A stretch of 64,000 nt of DNA from an uncultured Eubacteriales bacterium (GTDB lineage: Bacteria; Bacillota; Clostridia; Oscillospirales; CAG-272). Below are positions 7,591 through 14,176 of this stretch, one piece after another. The stretch is taken from assembly GCA_934432675.1 (NCBI GenBank), contig CAKRYT010000004.1:1-64000 (forward strand), given 5' to 3'. Positions within the stretch are counted from its first letter, which is position 1. Every line of letters starts with the position of its first letter. A program made the translations under genes and the position numbers. The notes beneath the pieces were generated by a model, which was given only the letters and a program-made list of their open reading frames with translations, had not been told where the DNA came from and did no database searches.

Positions 7591-8148
7591 TTACCTATGT
7601 GGAATCGTTATTCTCTTCTCTTTCTCTGTTTTGGTGAAATGCCTGCCTTCCAACAGGGTTTCCCAACTCCGGAGCGTTCGGTCGATTTCATCCCGTGTGA
7701 AGAATTCCGTATCAAAGAAAAAGCGCAAACCAAACACTTCATCAAACCTCGCCTCAAAGGGCGAATACACACAGGCGACCGAGTCCTTTACATGCGGGAA
7801 AGAGCGGTCAAAAAGGAACTCTTCGATTCTGTCAACTTGCGGAACATACGTCCATTCGGTCTGAACGTCCATGATAGCGATCAGGTCAAACAGGATGAGA
7901 TTGCTTGGCAAATCGGGTATGACGATGTCGAACGCATCCGATCGGGCACGATCCCTGACAATTCTTCCGTGATACCGATCGGCAAATGCCCGAACGGCCT
8001 CATCGCTGTCGGTATATGCCCGAAGGGCAGTCAGAACAATATTGCTCCTGAAATGCAGTTCATCGAACAGACGCAACGCCGTCTTTCTGTCATCCAAACG
8101 GTCACCGTCCATCTTATACCGTATCATTCTGTAACTTTTCATTTCCAT
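7591..8148 (-). CDS. Hypothetical protein, 185 residues
   Basis: The start chosen is the ATG at 8148 (MEMKSYRMIRYKMDGDRLDD), because GGAG lies at good distance upstream; a longer reading to 8295 has no ribosome site. The protein is soluble and highly charged, with no signal peptide or membrane helix, and I recognise no domain or catalytic motif. The middle (SDAFDIVIPDLPSNLILFDL) looks like an alpha/beta core. It stands alone between a tRNA terminator and its own bidirectional terminator. Confidence 0.6.
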   Translation of the reverse strand: MEMKSYRMIRYKMDGDRLDDRKTALRLFDELHFRSNIVLTALRAYTDSDEAVRAFADRYHGRIVRDRARSDAFDIVIPDLPSNLILFDLIAIMDVQTEWTYVPQVDRIEEFLFDRSFPHVKDSVACVYSPFEARFDEVFGLRFFFDTEFFTRDEIDRTLRSWETLLEGRHFTKTEKEKRITIPHR

Positions 8149-8292
8149 ACGTTCTCCGAGCCCAATGGTGTTTTGTATTTGCTTTGACCGACCGATACAG
8201 GCGGCGGTCACCGTTCCGGCAACGGCGTCTCCAACCGTATTGACGTGGTTTGCCCCAAGAAAGCCGCGGACCGCCGCCATCTGCCGGGACAA

Positions 8293-8331
8293 CAAAAAAT
8301 CCGAGTTGACCCAACGCGGGTCAACTCGGAT
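8293..8331 (-). terminator. Terminator of the tRNA-Ala gene
   Basis: Fourteen-base perfect arms (8299-8312 and 8318-8331) with an AACGC loop are followed leftward by a T6 run. It begins 3 bases after the tRNA CCA end. Confidence 0.9.
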
Positions 8332-8334
8332 ATG

Positions 8335-8410
8335 TGGTGGAGATAACGAGACTCGAACTCGTGACCTATGCGTTGCGAACGCATCGCTCTCCCAGCTGAG
8401 CTATACCCCC
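8335..8410 (-). tRNA. tRNA-Ala (anticodon CGC)
   Basis: The 76-base gene folds as a full cloverleaf: acceptor GGGGGTA/TATCTCC with encoded ACCA, D arm GCTC/GAGC, anticodon stem ATGCG/CGCAT with loop TTCGCAA, and T arm ACGAG/CTCGT with TTCGAGT. The anticodon CGC reads GCG. The G3-U70 wobble pair, the alanine identity element, is present. Confidence 0.95.
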
Positions 8411-8444
8411 GGGGCACGGACGGTCTTCCCGTCACACAAGAGTA

Positions 8445-8472
8445 ATTATAACAGTTTTTCGGGCTTTGTCAA
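8445..8472 (-). promoter_or_regulatory. Promoter of tRNA-Ala
   Basis: On the - strand TTGACA (8472-8467) and TATAAT (8450-8445) are both consensus, spaced by 16 bases and well placed for the tRNA 5' end at 8410. Confidence 0.85.
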
Positions 8473-8577
8473 GACAAAATCAAAGGAAACGACAAAACAT
8501 CGGTTTCTGTCCTATGCCCATCACCCCGCGCGGATACCCGGTCGGGAAAAGAGGGAGTGCGTCCGCCGCACACGCGA

Positions 8578-9477
8578 TTATATTTCCCCCCGGCGGCAGC
8601 GACGTATCGCATCCGGCAGGGCGGCGACGGTGTCGGAGGCGACCATGGCTATGTCCGTCATGCGCCCCTCGGCAATCTCCCCGGCAACCCCGGCAAGCGT
8701 GGCACCCGCCGCCACCGTCTCGGGGGTCATGGGCAGGTACCCGAGGAACCCTGCAAGAATCCCGGAAAGCACGTCACCGCTCCCCGCGGTCGCCATACCG
8801 GCACCGCCCCGATCGACGAGGTAGGTCTCCCGCCCGTCCGTTACCACCGTCTTGTGCCCTTTCAGCAGGACCACGCAACCGTATTGCAGGGCGAATGCCT
8901 CGGCGAGGGAAACGGCGTCCTCCGCGATCCTCTCTGTTGTCAGCCCCGTCAGACGTGAGAATTCTCCGAGGTGCGGTGTCAGGAGCACACGTGCCCGTGC
9001 GGCGGAGAGGAGCCGTAAATCCCGGCTCAACGCCGTGATGCCGCCCGCGTCGATCAAAAGAGAGAGCCCTGCCGTTTGCGTAAGATCGGCGAGGTAGGCA
9101 TGGTATGCGTCGTCGCACTTGCCCGTGTCCCATCCCATGCCGACCGCGGCGGCTTTCAGCCCTCGCATAAAATCCTCCGCCGCACGGGGGTCATACCGGA
9201 GCGCACCGCGCGCATCGGTCGGCATCGGACAAAGCGTGCTTTCCAGCAGGTACGGGAGCACACCGGGGACGATGCTCTCCGGAACGGCGAGCCGTGCGAT
9301 ACCGCACCCCGCGCGCAAGGCGGAGGCGGCGAGGCAGGCGAGTTTGGCGGCACCGCTGTACGCGACGCACCCGCCGAAAAGCCCGACGGTACCGAACATC
9401 CCCTTATGGCAGTCCCGCTCCCTCACGGCGAAAAGTTCCGCGAGTCGCCCTGCCGTCAGTTCCCTCTCCGTTGCCAC
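8578..9477 (-). CDS. nnrD: ADP-dependent NAD(P)H-hydrate dehydratase
   Basis: The 299-residue product is a stand-alone NnrD-type enzyme that dehydrates the damaged cofactor hydrate of NADH or NADPH, using ADP as phosphate-group donor partner in the known reaction. The ribokinase-like signature is visible: KGMFGTVGLFGG near the N terminus, LLTPHLGEFSRLTG in the middle, KGHKTVVTDG, and the ATP/ADP loop AGSGDVLSGILAG near the C terminus. The start is a GTG at 9477, since GGGGGA lies 7 bases upstream and the family begins there; the frame stays open to 9702, but that part is low-complexity and unsupported. The epimerase partner domain (NnrE) is absent, so it would be encoded elsewhere. Confidence 0.9.
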   Translation of the reverse strand: MATERELTAGRLAELFAVRERDCHKGMFGTVGLFGGCVAYSGAAKLACLAASALRAGCGIARLAVPESIVPGVLPYLLESTLCPMPTDARGALRYDPRAAEDFMRGLKAAAVGMGWDTGKCDDAYHAYLADLTQTAGLSLLIDAGGITALSRDLRLLSAARARVLLTPHLGEFSRLTGLTTERIAEDAVSLAEAFALQYGCVVLLKGHKTVVTDGRETYLVDRGGAGMATAGSGDVLSGILAGFLGYLPMTPETVAAGATLAGVAGEIAEGRMTDIAMVASDTVAALPDAIRRCRRGEI

Positions 9478-9693
9478 GCCATTGTCCCCCTTTTCATAGG
9501 TCTCCCGACGCCCCGGGACGCCCCTTTTCCTCGATTGTAGCACACCTTGACCGTGCGTGCAAGGTGTTGCGTCGCCTTCTGTGCGCCCGCAGTTTTCTCC
9601 GACGGTTGCCGTCTCCCCTGTCGTTTCCCGCAATCCCGCCCGTTCTGCCCCGTGCACATAACCAATCTTTTTGTCTAAATCATGAATTGCCGA

Positions 9694-9722
9694 TTGACAC
9701 ATTTTGATTTGATTGCTATAAT
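9694..9722 (+). promoter_or_regulatory. Consensus sigma-A promoter
   Basis: TTGACA at 9694-9699, a 17-base spacer and TATAAT at 9717-9722 match consensus at all 12 positions. It drives the lipoprotein gene at 9772. Confidence 0.9.
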
Positions 9723-9771
9723 GAATACGGTAACCGCGGAAGCGGAATAACCGTTCAGAAAGGAATTTGAC

Positions 9772-10182
9772 ATGAAAAAGTTTGCTCAGTTCATCTCTCT
9801 CGCACTCGTTGCCGTCATGTGCGTGGCACTCCTCGCCTCCTGCGCACCGGCCTCTGACCCCGACAAAGCAGAAAAGGCACTGAAAGATGCAGGCTACACC
9901 GCAGCTGTTGACAAAAAGATCCTCCCCGCAGCTTACAAAGTCGCAACCGGTAAGGATGTCGAGGCCGTTTTAACCGGCACCAAGACCGATGACAACAAGA
10001 ATGTACAACACGTTACCGTCGTATACTTTGCCAATGCCGAAGATGCCAAGGCGGCGTATGATAAATTGAAAGACAACTCCGACAAGGACAAGAAAGACGC
10101 TGACGAGTCCGAGTGGGTGTTTGCAAGATCCAGCAAAATGATTTACTGGGGCACCAAGACCGCTGTCAAGGACGCAAGATAA
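9772..10182 (+). CDS. Small lipoprotein of unknown function
   Basis: The 136-residue protein has a lipoprotein signal peptide with lipobox LASC at Cys24. The mature domain (about 110 residues) is rich in Lys, Asp and Ala and contains QHVTVVYFANAEDAKAAYDK, which suggests a compact alpha/beta fold, and ends with a charged linker plus SKMIYWGTKTAVKDAR. I do not recognise a named family. A perfect consensus promoter, AGAAAGGAA ribosome site and strong terminator mark it as a well-expressed single gene. Confidence 0.8.
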   Translation: MKKFAQFISLALVAVMCVALLASCAPASDPDKAEKALKDAGYTAAVDKKILPAAYKVATGKDVEAVLTGTKTDDNKNVQHVTVVYFANAEDAKAAYDKLKDNSDKDKKDADESEWVFARSSKMIYWGTKTAVKDAR

Positions 10183-10192
10183 ATTCTACATC

Positions 10193-10225
10193 AAAAGCGG
10201 CACCCGCACGGGTGCCGCTTTTCTT
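10193..10225 (+). terminator. Rho-independent terminator
   Basis: AAAAGCGGCACCC and its complement (10193-10205 and 10210-10222) close a GCAC loop, followed by TTTTCTTG. It ends the lipoprotein transcript. Confidence 0.9.
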
Positions 10226-10242
10226 GCGTCATCGGTATGAAT

Positions 10243-10280
10243 ACGGGCACTGCGCGGGGATCGCGCAGTGCCCGTTTCTT
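10243..10280. terminator. Second hairpin between convergent genes
   Basis: Thirteen-base arms ACGGGCACTGCGC and complement (10243-10255 and 10263-10275) with a 7-base loop, then TTTCTTCG. It lies between the convergent lipoprotein and mscL genes and could serve either. Confidence 0.7.
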
Positions 10281-10300
10281 CGTTTGGACCGTTTGGGGTT

Positions 10301-10951
10301 TTACTGATTCTGCGCCGCCGCGATCTTTTCGAGCAGTTCGGTCTGGCGTCGTACGTTCTCATAGAACTGACGCTCGGTCTCGGCTTTTTCTGCCGCCGCC
10401 TTTGCCTCTGCCGCTGCCTTTTCGGCTGCCGCCGCTTTCTCCTCGGCTTCTTTCTTCTCCGCCTCCGCCTTTTCTGCGGCGAGTTTCGAGGCGTTCACCG
10501 TCTCGGTGAATTTCTTATGTGCCTTGGTGACGATACGCAGGATGATAAACAGGCACATCGCGATGATGAGGAAGTTCAAGACGGCATTGATGAATGCGCC
10601 CCAGTCGATGTAGATGGAATTGGCGAGATCCGCCGTCCCATCCTCCAAATTGACCCGTTTGAGGAAGGTGTAAATATCCGACAGAGAATTCTGCCCGAGG
10701 ATGAGTGCCAACAGCCAGTTGACGATCGGCTTGATAATCTGATTGCTGAGCGAAGTCACGATCGCGGTGAACGCACTCGCGACGATGACGCCGATCGCCA
10801 TGTCCACGATGTTCCCGCGCGTAATGAATTTCTTGAAGTCACCCCAGAAACTCTCCGCCTGCTTTTTCCGTTTTTCCCGTTTCGCTTTTTTGACACGTTT
10901 TTCACCCTCGGCGATTTTCGCGTTGAGGACTTCCTGATCTTCCTTGCCCAT
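10301..10951 (-). CDS. mscL: Large-conductance mechanosensitive channel, extended form
   Basis: The core matches MscL: KKFITRGNIVDMAIGVIVAS in helix 1 and YIDWGAFINAVLNFLIIAMC in helix 2. The channel releases solutes when the membrane is stretched. At 216 residues it is much longer than the usual about 130-150. There is a charged N-terminal extension of about 38 residues (KRVKKAKREKRKKQAE) and a C-terminal tail of about 65 residues made of Ala/Glu/Lys heptads (EKAAAAEKAAAEAKAAAEK) that should form a long coiled coil. The ATG at 10951 follows GGGAGGAAACC and is preferred over the longer open frame. It has its own promoter. Confidence 0.93.
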   Translation of the reverse strand: MGKEDQEVLNAKIAEGEKRVKKAKREKRKKQAESFWGDFKKFITRGNIVDMAIGVIVASAFTAIVTSLSNQIIKPIVNWLLALILGQNSLSDIYTFLKRVNLEDGTADLANSIYIDWGAFINAVLNFLIIAMCLFIILRIVTKAHKKFTETVNASKLAAEKAEAEKKEAEEKAAAAEKAAAEAKAAAEKAETERQFYENVRRQTELLEKIAAAQNQ

Positions 10952-10993
10952 GGTTTCCTCCCAAATTGACGGGCATTGCCCGATTTCCCCCTT

Positions 10994-11022
10994 ATTATAA
11001 TAATCACGCACGTGCGTGTCAA
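10994..11022 (-). promoter_or_regulatory. Promoter of mscL
   Basis: On the - strand TTGACA (11022-11017), 17 bases, TATAAT (10999-10994). The spacer holds the dyad CACGCACGTGCGTG. Confidence 0.85.
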
Positions 11023-11079
11023 GCGAGGGCCGCATGAAAACCCTTTTTTCGCACACGATCACTTTTTTTGAAAAACCCC

Positions 11080-11108
11080 TTGACAGCGACAAAAAGACAT
11101 GGTATCAT
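11080..11108 (+). promoter_or_regulatory. Promoter of the amino-acid ABC transporter operon
   Basis: TTGACA at 11080-11085, 17 bases, TATCAT at 11103-11108. Confidence 0.85.
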
Positions 11109-11132
11109 AAGGTCACTTTAACGAGATAAAGT

Positions 11133-11154
11133 TTTAGCAAACTAAATTGCTAAA
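11133..11154. promoter_or_regulatory. Inverted repeat in the transporter leader
   Basis: TTTAGCAA and TTGCTAAA with 6 bases between lie about 25 bases past the -10. It is placed like a repressor operator; a weak hairpin followed by CCGTTTTT is the alternative reading. Confidence 0.5.
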
Positions 11155-11183
11155 CCGTTTTTAACTCAAAAGGAGATAACGCC

Positions 11184-12008
11184 ATGAAAAAAATTCTGAC
11201 CCTCGTGCTTTCCGCACTCCTCATCGCCTCTGCGGTGTTCACGCTCGCATCCTGCGGGACGAACAATGCCGCCGCCGGTGACGCCGCTGCCATTGAAAAG
11301 AAGGGCTACTTCGTCTGCGGCATCACGGTTTACGATCCCATGAACTACTTTAACGACGACGGCGACCTCATCGGTTTCGACACCGAGTTTGCAAAGGCAG
11401 TCGCGGCAGAACTCGGGTTGGAGGCGAAATTCCAGCTCATCACCTGGTCTTCCAAGTACACGGAACTGAACAGCGGCACGATCGACGCAATCTGGAACGG
11501 GTTTACCCGCGGCAACGAATCCGACGGCACCTCCCGCGCGAACTACGTGGATTTCTCTTACGACTACCTCAACAACTCCCAGTGCGTTGTGATGAAAGCG
11601 GACAAAGCGGCACAGTACACCACGCTCAACTCGCTCGCCGGGCAGAGAGGTGCCGCCGAGGCCGGCTCCGCCGGTGAGGCGGTCGCCAAGGAGGCCAGCA
11701 CGAGTTTCACGGCGGTCGACAGCCAGGCAAAAGCCCTGATGGAACTCAAAGCCGGCTCGATCGACTTCGCCGTGGTGGACGTTCTGCTCGCCAACTCCCT
11801 CGTCGGTAAGGGCGACTATGCGGATCTCGCGCAGTGCACCGCCATCACCCTCGATCCCGAGGTGTACGCCATCGGTTTCCGCAAGGGCAGCGACTTCACC
11901 GCCAAGGTCAACGAGGTGATCGTGAAACTCGCCGAGAACGGTAAACTCGCCGAGATCGCCGAAAAGTACGGTCTCAAAAACGCGCTCATCCCGAATATCG
12001 GTAAATAA
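11184..12008 (+). CDS. Amino-acid ABC transporter substrate-binding lipoprotein
   Basis: The 274-residue protein carries a lipobox at Cys24 (LASC) and a family-3 solute-binding domain (KKGYFVCGITVYDPMNYFND, GFDTEFAKAVAAELGLEAKF, AIWNGFTRG). It should bind a polar amino acid outside the membrane and present it to the permease encoded 11 bases downstream. The fold covers the full usual length. The exact amino acid cannot be read from the sequence. First gene of a three-gene operon with a consensus-type promoter and a leader operator. Confidence 0.9.
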   Translation: MKKILTLVLSALLIASAVFTLASCGTNNAAAGDAAAIEKKGYFVCGITVYDPMNYFNDDGDLIGFDTEFAKAVAAELGLEAKFQLITWSSKYTELNSGTIDAIWNGFTRGNESDGTSRANYVDFSYDYLNNSQCVVMKADKAAQYTTLNSLAGQRGAAEAGSAGEAVAKEASTSFTAVDSQAKALMELKAGSIDFAVVDVLLANSLVGKGDYADLAQCTAITLDPEVYAIGFRKGSDFTAKVNEVIVKLAENGKLAEIAEKYGLKNALIPNIGK

Positions 12009-12019
12009 AAAATAACGCC

Positions 12020-12679
12020 ATGAGTTTTGCATCCGTAAACGCCCTGCTTTTGCAGGGCTTTGGCGTTACTTGCCTTCTGTTTCTCCTGACACTCGTTTTT
12101 TCTCTGCCGCTCGGGCTCGTCGTGATGTTCGGCTCGATCTGCCCGTTCCGCCCCTTGCGCGTCGTCACCCGCACGTTCGTGTGGATCATCCGCGGCACGC
12201 CCCTCATGCTTCAACTGTTCGTCGTCTTCTACGTCCCCGGTATGTTGTTCAACGTCCGCTTGTTCAGCGGGGAGAACGGCCGTTTCATCGCCGCTCTCGT
12301 GGCATTCGTCATCAATTACGCCTGCTACTTCTCCGAGATCTATCGCGGCGGACTTGCAAGCATCCCGCGCGGGCAATACGAGGCGGCGCAGGTGCTCGGC
12401 ATGACGCGGCGCGAGACCTTCTTCCGCGTGATCCTCATGCAACTGGTCAAGCGCATCCTCGCCCCGATGTCCAACGAAGTTATCACGCTGGTGAAAGACA
12501 CGTCGCTGGCGCGTGTCATCGCGGTTGCCGAGATCTTCTTCATGAACGACACGAAGCTCCTCGCCTACGGTATCGTCTGGCCGCTCTTCTACATCGGTGT
12601 GTTCTTCCTGGTCTTCGTCGGCGCGCTGACACTGCTCTTCCGCTTCTGTGAAAAGAAGTTGTCCTACTACAAGATCTGA
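12020..12679 (+). CDS. Amino-acid ABC transporter permease
   Basis: The 219-residue membrane protein is a HisM/GlnP-type permease with about five helices. The EAA loop that contacts the ATPase is clear (YEAAQVLGMTRRETFFRVIL), as is the start motif GFGVTCLLFLLTLVFSLPLG and IIRGTPLMLQLF. One permease gene is present, so it probably works as a homodimer. The start at 12020 has almost no ribosome site (AAAATAACGCC precedes it), so translation may depend on the upstream gene ending 11 bases before. Confidence 0.92.
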   Translation: MSFASVNALLLQGFGVTCLLFLLTLVFSLPLGLVVMFGSICPFRPLRVVTRTFVWIIRGTPLMLQLFVVFYVPGMLFNVRLFSGENGRFIAALVAFVINYACYFSEIYRGGLASIPRGQYEAAQVLGMTRRETFFRVILMQLVKRILAPMSNEVITLVKDTSLARVIAVAEIFFMNDTKLLAYGIVWPLFYIGVFFLVFVGALTLLFRFCEKKLSYYKI

Positions 12680-12705
12680 CGGGTCCCCGTCAAACCGAGG
12701 TTACT

Positions 12706-13512
12706 ATGTCTCTTTTACAAGTCAACGGGCTCACCAAACGCTTTGGTGACACCGAAGTCCTCCGTGGCATCGATTATTCGCAGGAGGCGGGCGAGGTCGT
12801 CTCGATCATCGGATCCTCCGGCGGCGGGAAAACGACCTTCCTGCGTTGCCTCAACTTTCTCGAAAAGCCGACGAGCGGCACCGTGCAGGTCGGTGCGGAT
12901 CTCTATGACGCGAGCCGGAGTTATCCGGAGCACGTCATCCGTGAAATGCGACTGCACTTCGGGCTGGTCTTTCAGTCCTTTCATCTTTTCCCGCAGTATT
13001 CCGCCCTCGAAAACGTGCGTATGCCGCTCTGGCTCCGCACGGCAGAGTCCCTGAAACGGCAATACCGCGGGGCAGAACGACGTGATCGCCTCGCCGAGGC
13101 AAAAAGCGCGTGCGACGCCCGGGCGCGGGAACTGCTCGCGGAGGTCGGACTCGCCGAGCGTGCCTCCCATTACCCCTGTGAACTCTCCGGCGGGCAATGT
13201 CAGCGTGTGGCGATCGCCCGCGCGCTCGCACAAAATCCGGATATTCTCTGCTTTGATGAGCCGACTTCCGCGCTCGACCCCGAACTGACGGGCGAGGTGC
13301 TCCGCGTCATCCGCGAACTCAAAGAGGACGGCAGGACGATGATCGTGGTCACGCACGAAATGGACTTCGCGCGGTGCGTCTCCGACCGCGTGGTCTTTAT
13401 GGCAAACGGCGTGATTGAGGAAGAGGGCACGCCGGAGAGGGTCTTCGGTGCCCCCGAGAGTCCCCTCACCCGCGCCTTTCTCGCATCCTCCCTCAAAAAC
13501 GGCAACGACTGA
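12706..13512 (+). CDS. Amino-acid ABC transporter ATP-binding protein
   Basis: The 268-residue ATPase has Walker A GSSGGGKTT (about residue 36), Q-loop LVFQSFHLFPQYSALENV, signature LSGGQCQRVAIARALA, Walker B ILCFDEPTSALDPE and H-loop VVTHEMDFA. This matches GlnQ-type subunits that power uptake of polar amino acids. An insertion of about 25 charged residues between the Q-loop and the signature (YRGAERRDRLAEAKSACDAR) is longer than usual. Last gene of the operon. Confidence 0.94.
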   Translation: MSLLQVNGLTKRFGDTEVLRGIDYSQEAGEVVSIIGSSGGGKTTFLRCLNFLEKPTSGTVQVGADLYDASRSYPEHVIREMRLHFGLVFQSFHLFPQYSALENVRMPLWLRTAESLKRQYRGAERRDRLAEAKSACDARARELLAEVGLAERASHYPCELSGGQCQRVAIARALAQNPDILCFDEPTSALDPELTGEVLRVIRELKEDGRTMIVVTHEMDFARCVSDRVVFMANGVIEEEGTPERVFGAPESPLTRAFLASSLKNGND

Positions 13513-13604
13513 CCCCGGCACCCGTCGGAACACCTGCCGCAATACCTGTCGGGGGACCCCCGCAGAGTGCCCGACCGGCAAAAGCAATCTCACCCCGACA
13601 GAAA

Positions 13605-13637
13605 ACAGCCCCCGATGCACAAGGCATCGGGGGCTGT
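13605..13637. terminator. Terminator hairpin between convergent operons
   Basis: Fourteen-base arms (ACAGCCCCCGATGC and complement) with an ACAAG loop, placed between the + strand ABC operon and the - strand rhamnosidase operon. T runs are short on both sides. Confidence 0.75.
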
Positions 13638-13663
13638 CCGTTTCCGTATTTCCCGGGGAATGG

Positions 13664-14176
13664 TCAGATGGGCAACGGCTCGCCCGGATGTTCTTTCAGA
13701 AAACGTGCGATATTGGTGTTCTTGTAGAGCGGCTCCTCCGTCACTTCACGCAGGACCGTCACTGCGGACGGCAGTTCTGCCCGCTCCCCCTCCCGGGTCA
13801 GTTCCACTTCCAGGACGGCGGTGTCCCGCCAGAAGGGATAGACGTCGATTTCGAGCGTGTGCCCTGCGTAGGGAATGCGATAGCGGGTCTTGACGACCTC
13901 CGCGCTGTCGGGGCGCGCCTCCGAGAGGTACGCGCGATAGGTGTCCCCGTCGATCTCCCGCTCCCTCTCGATGGAGGTGAGCGCGGAGACGCGTTCCTTT
14001 TCGGTATAAAAATACCGCGTCTCGCCACGACAGACAACGGCGCGGACGCGGCGGTTACCGCGCCCGGCTACGAGGTACGTCTGCCGTATCTCCCAGACCT
14101 CGCCGCCGTTGAGGAAGGACGCCTCCGGCATACGGATGAGGTACTTGCGCTCGGTTTCCCGTCCGCCGTTGTTCAT
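13664..14176 (-). CDS. CYTH-domain (triphosphate tunnel) protein
   Basis: The 170-residue protein starts MNNGGRETERKYLIR, which carries the ExExK motif of CYTH proteins, followed by alternating strands with paired acidic and basic residues (RQTYLVAGRGNRRVRAVV, EKERVSALTSIEREREI, VVKTRYRIPYAGHTLEIDVY, LEVELTREGE). CYTH enzymes bind triphosphates in a beta tunnel with divalent metal; known members hydrolyse inorganic triphosphate, thiamine triphosphate or make cAMP. Which reaction applies here cannot be read. The ATG at 14176 overlaps the stop of the rhamnosidase gene (ATGA), so the two are translationally coupled. Confidence 0.85.
   Translation of the reverse strand: MNNGGRETERKYLIRMPEASFLNGGEVWEIRQTYLVAGRGNRRVRAVVCRGETRYFYTEKERVSALTSIEREREIDGDTYRAYLSEARPDSAEVVKTRYRIPYAGHTLEIDVYPFWRDTAVLEVELTREGERAELPSAVTVLREVTEEPLYKNTNIARFLKEHPGEPLPI

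Noticed and set aside
8149..8295. N-terminal extension of the hypothetical protein at 7591-8148
   Set aside because: No ribosome site near 8295, while GGAG precedes the internal ATG at 8148.
8335..8410. tRNA-Ala as an integration site with a duplicated 3' end
   Set aside because: No second copy of the tRNA 3' end and no integrase gene were seen in the window.
8165..8824. A 219-codon frame spanning the tRNA
   Set aside because: It reads the complement of tRNA-Ala (NETRTRDLCVANASLSQLSY), a well-known false protein.
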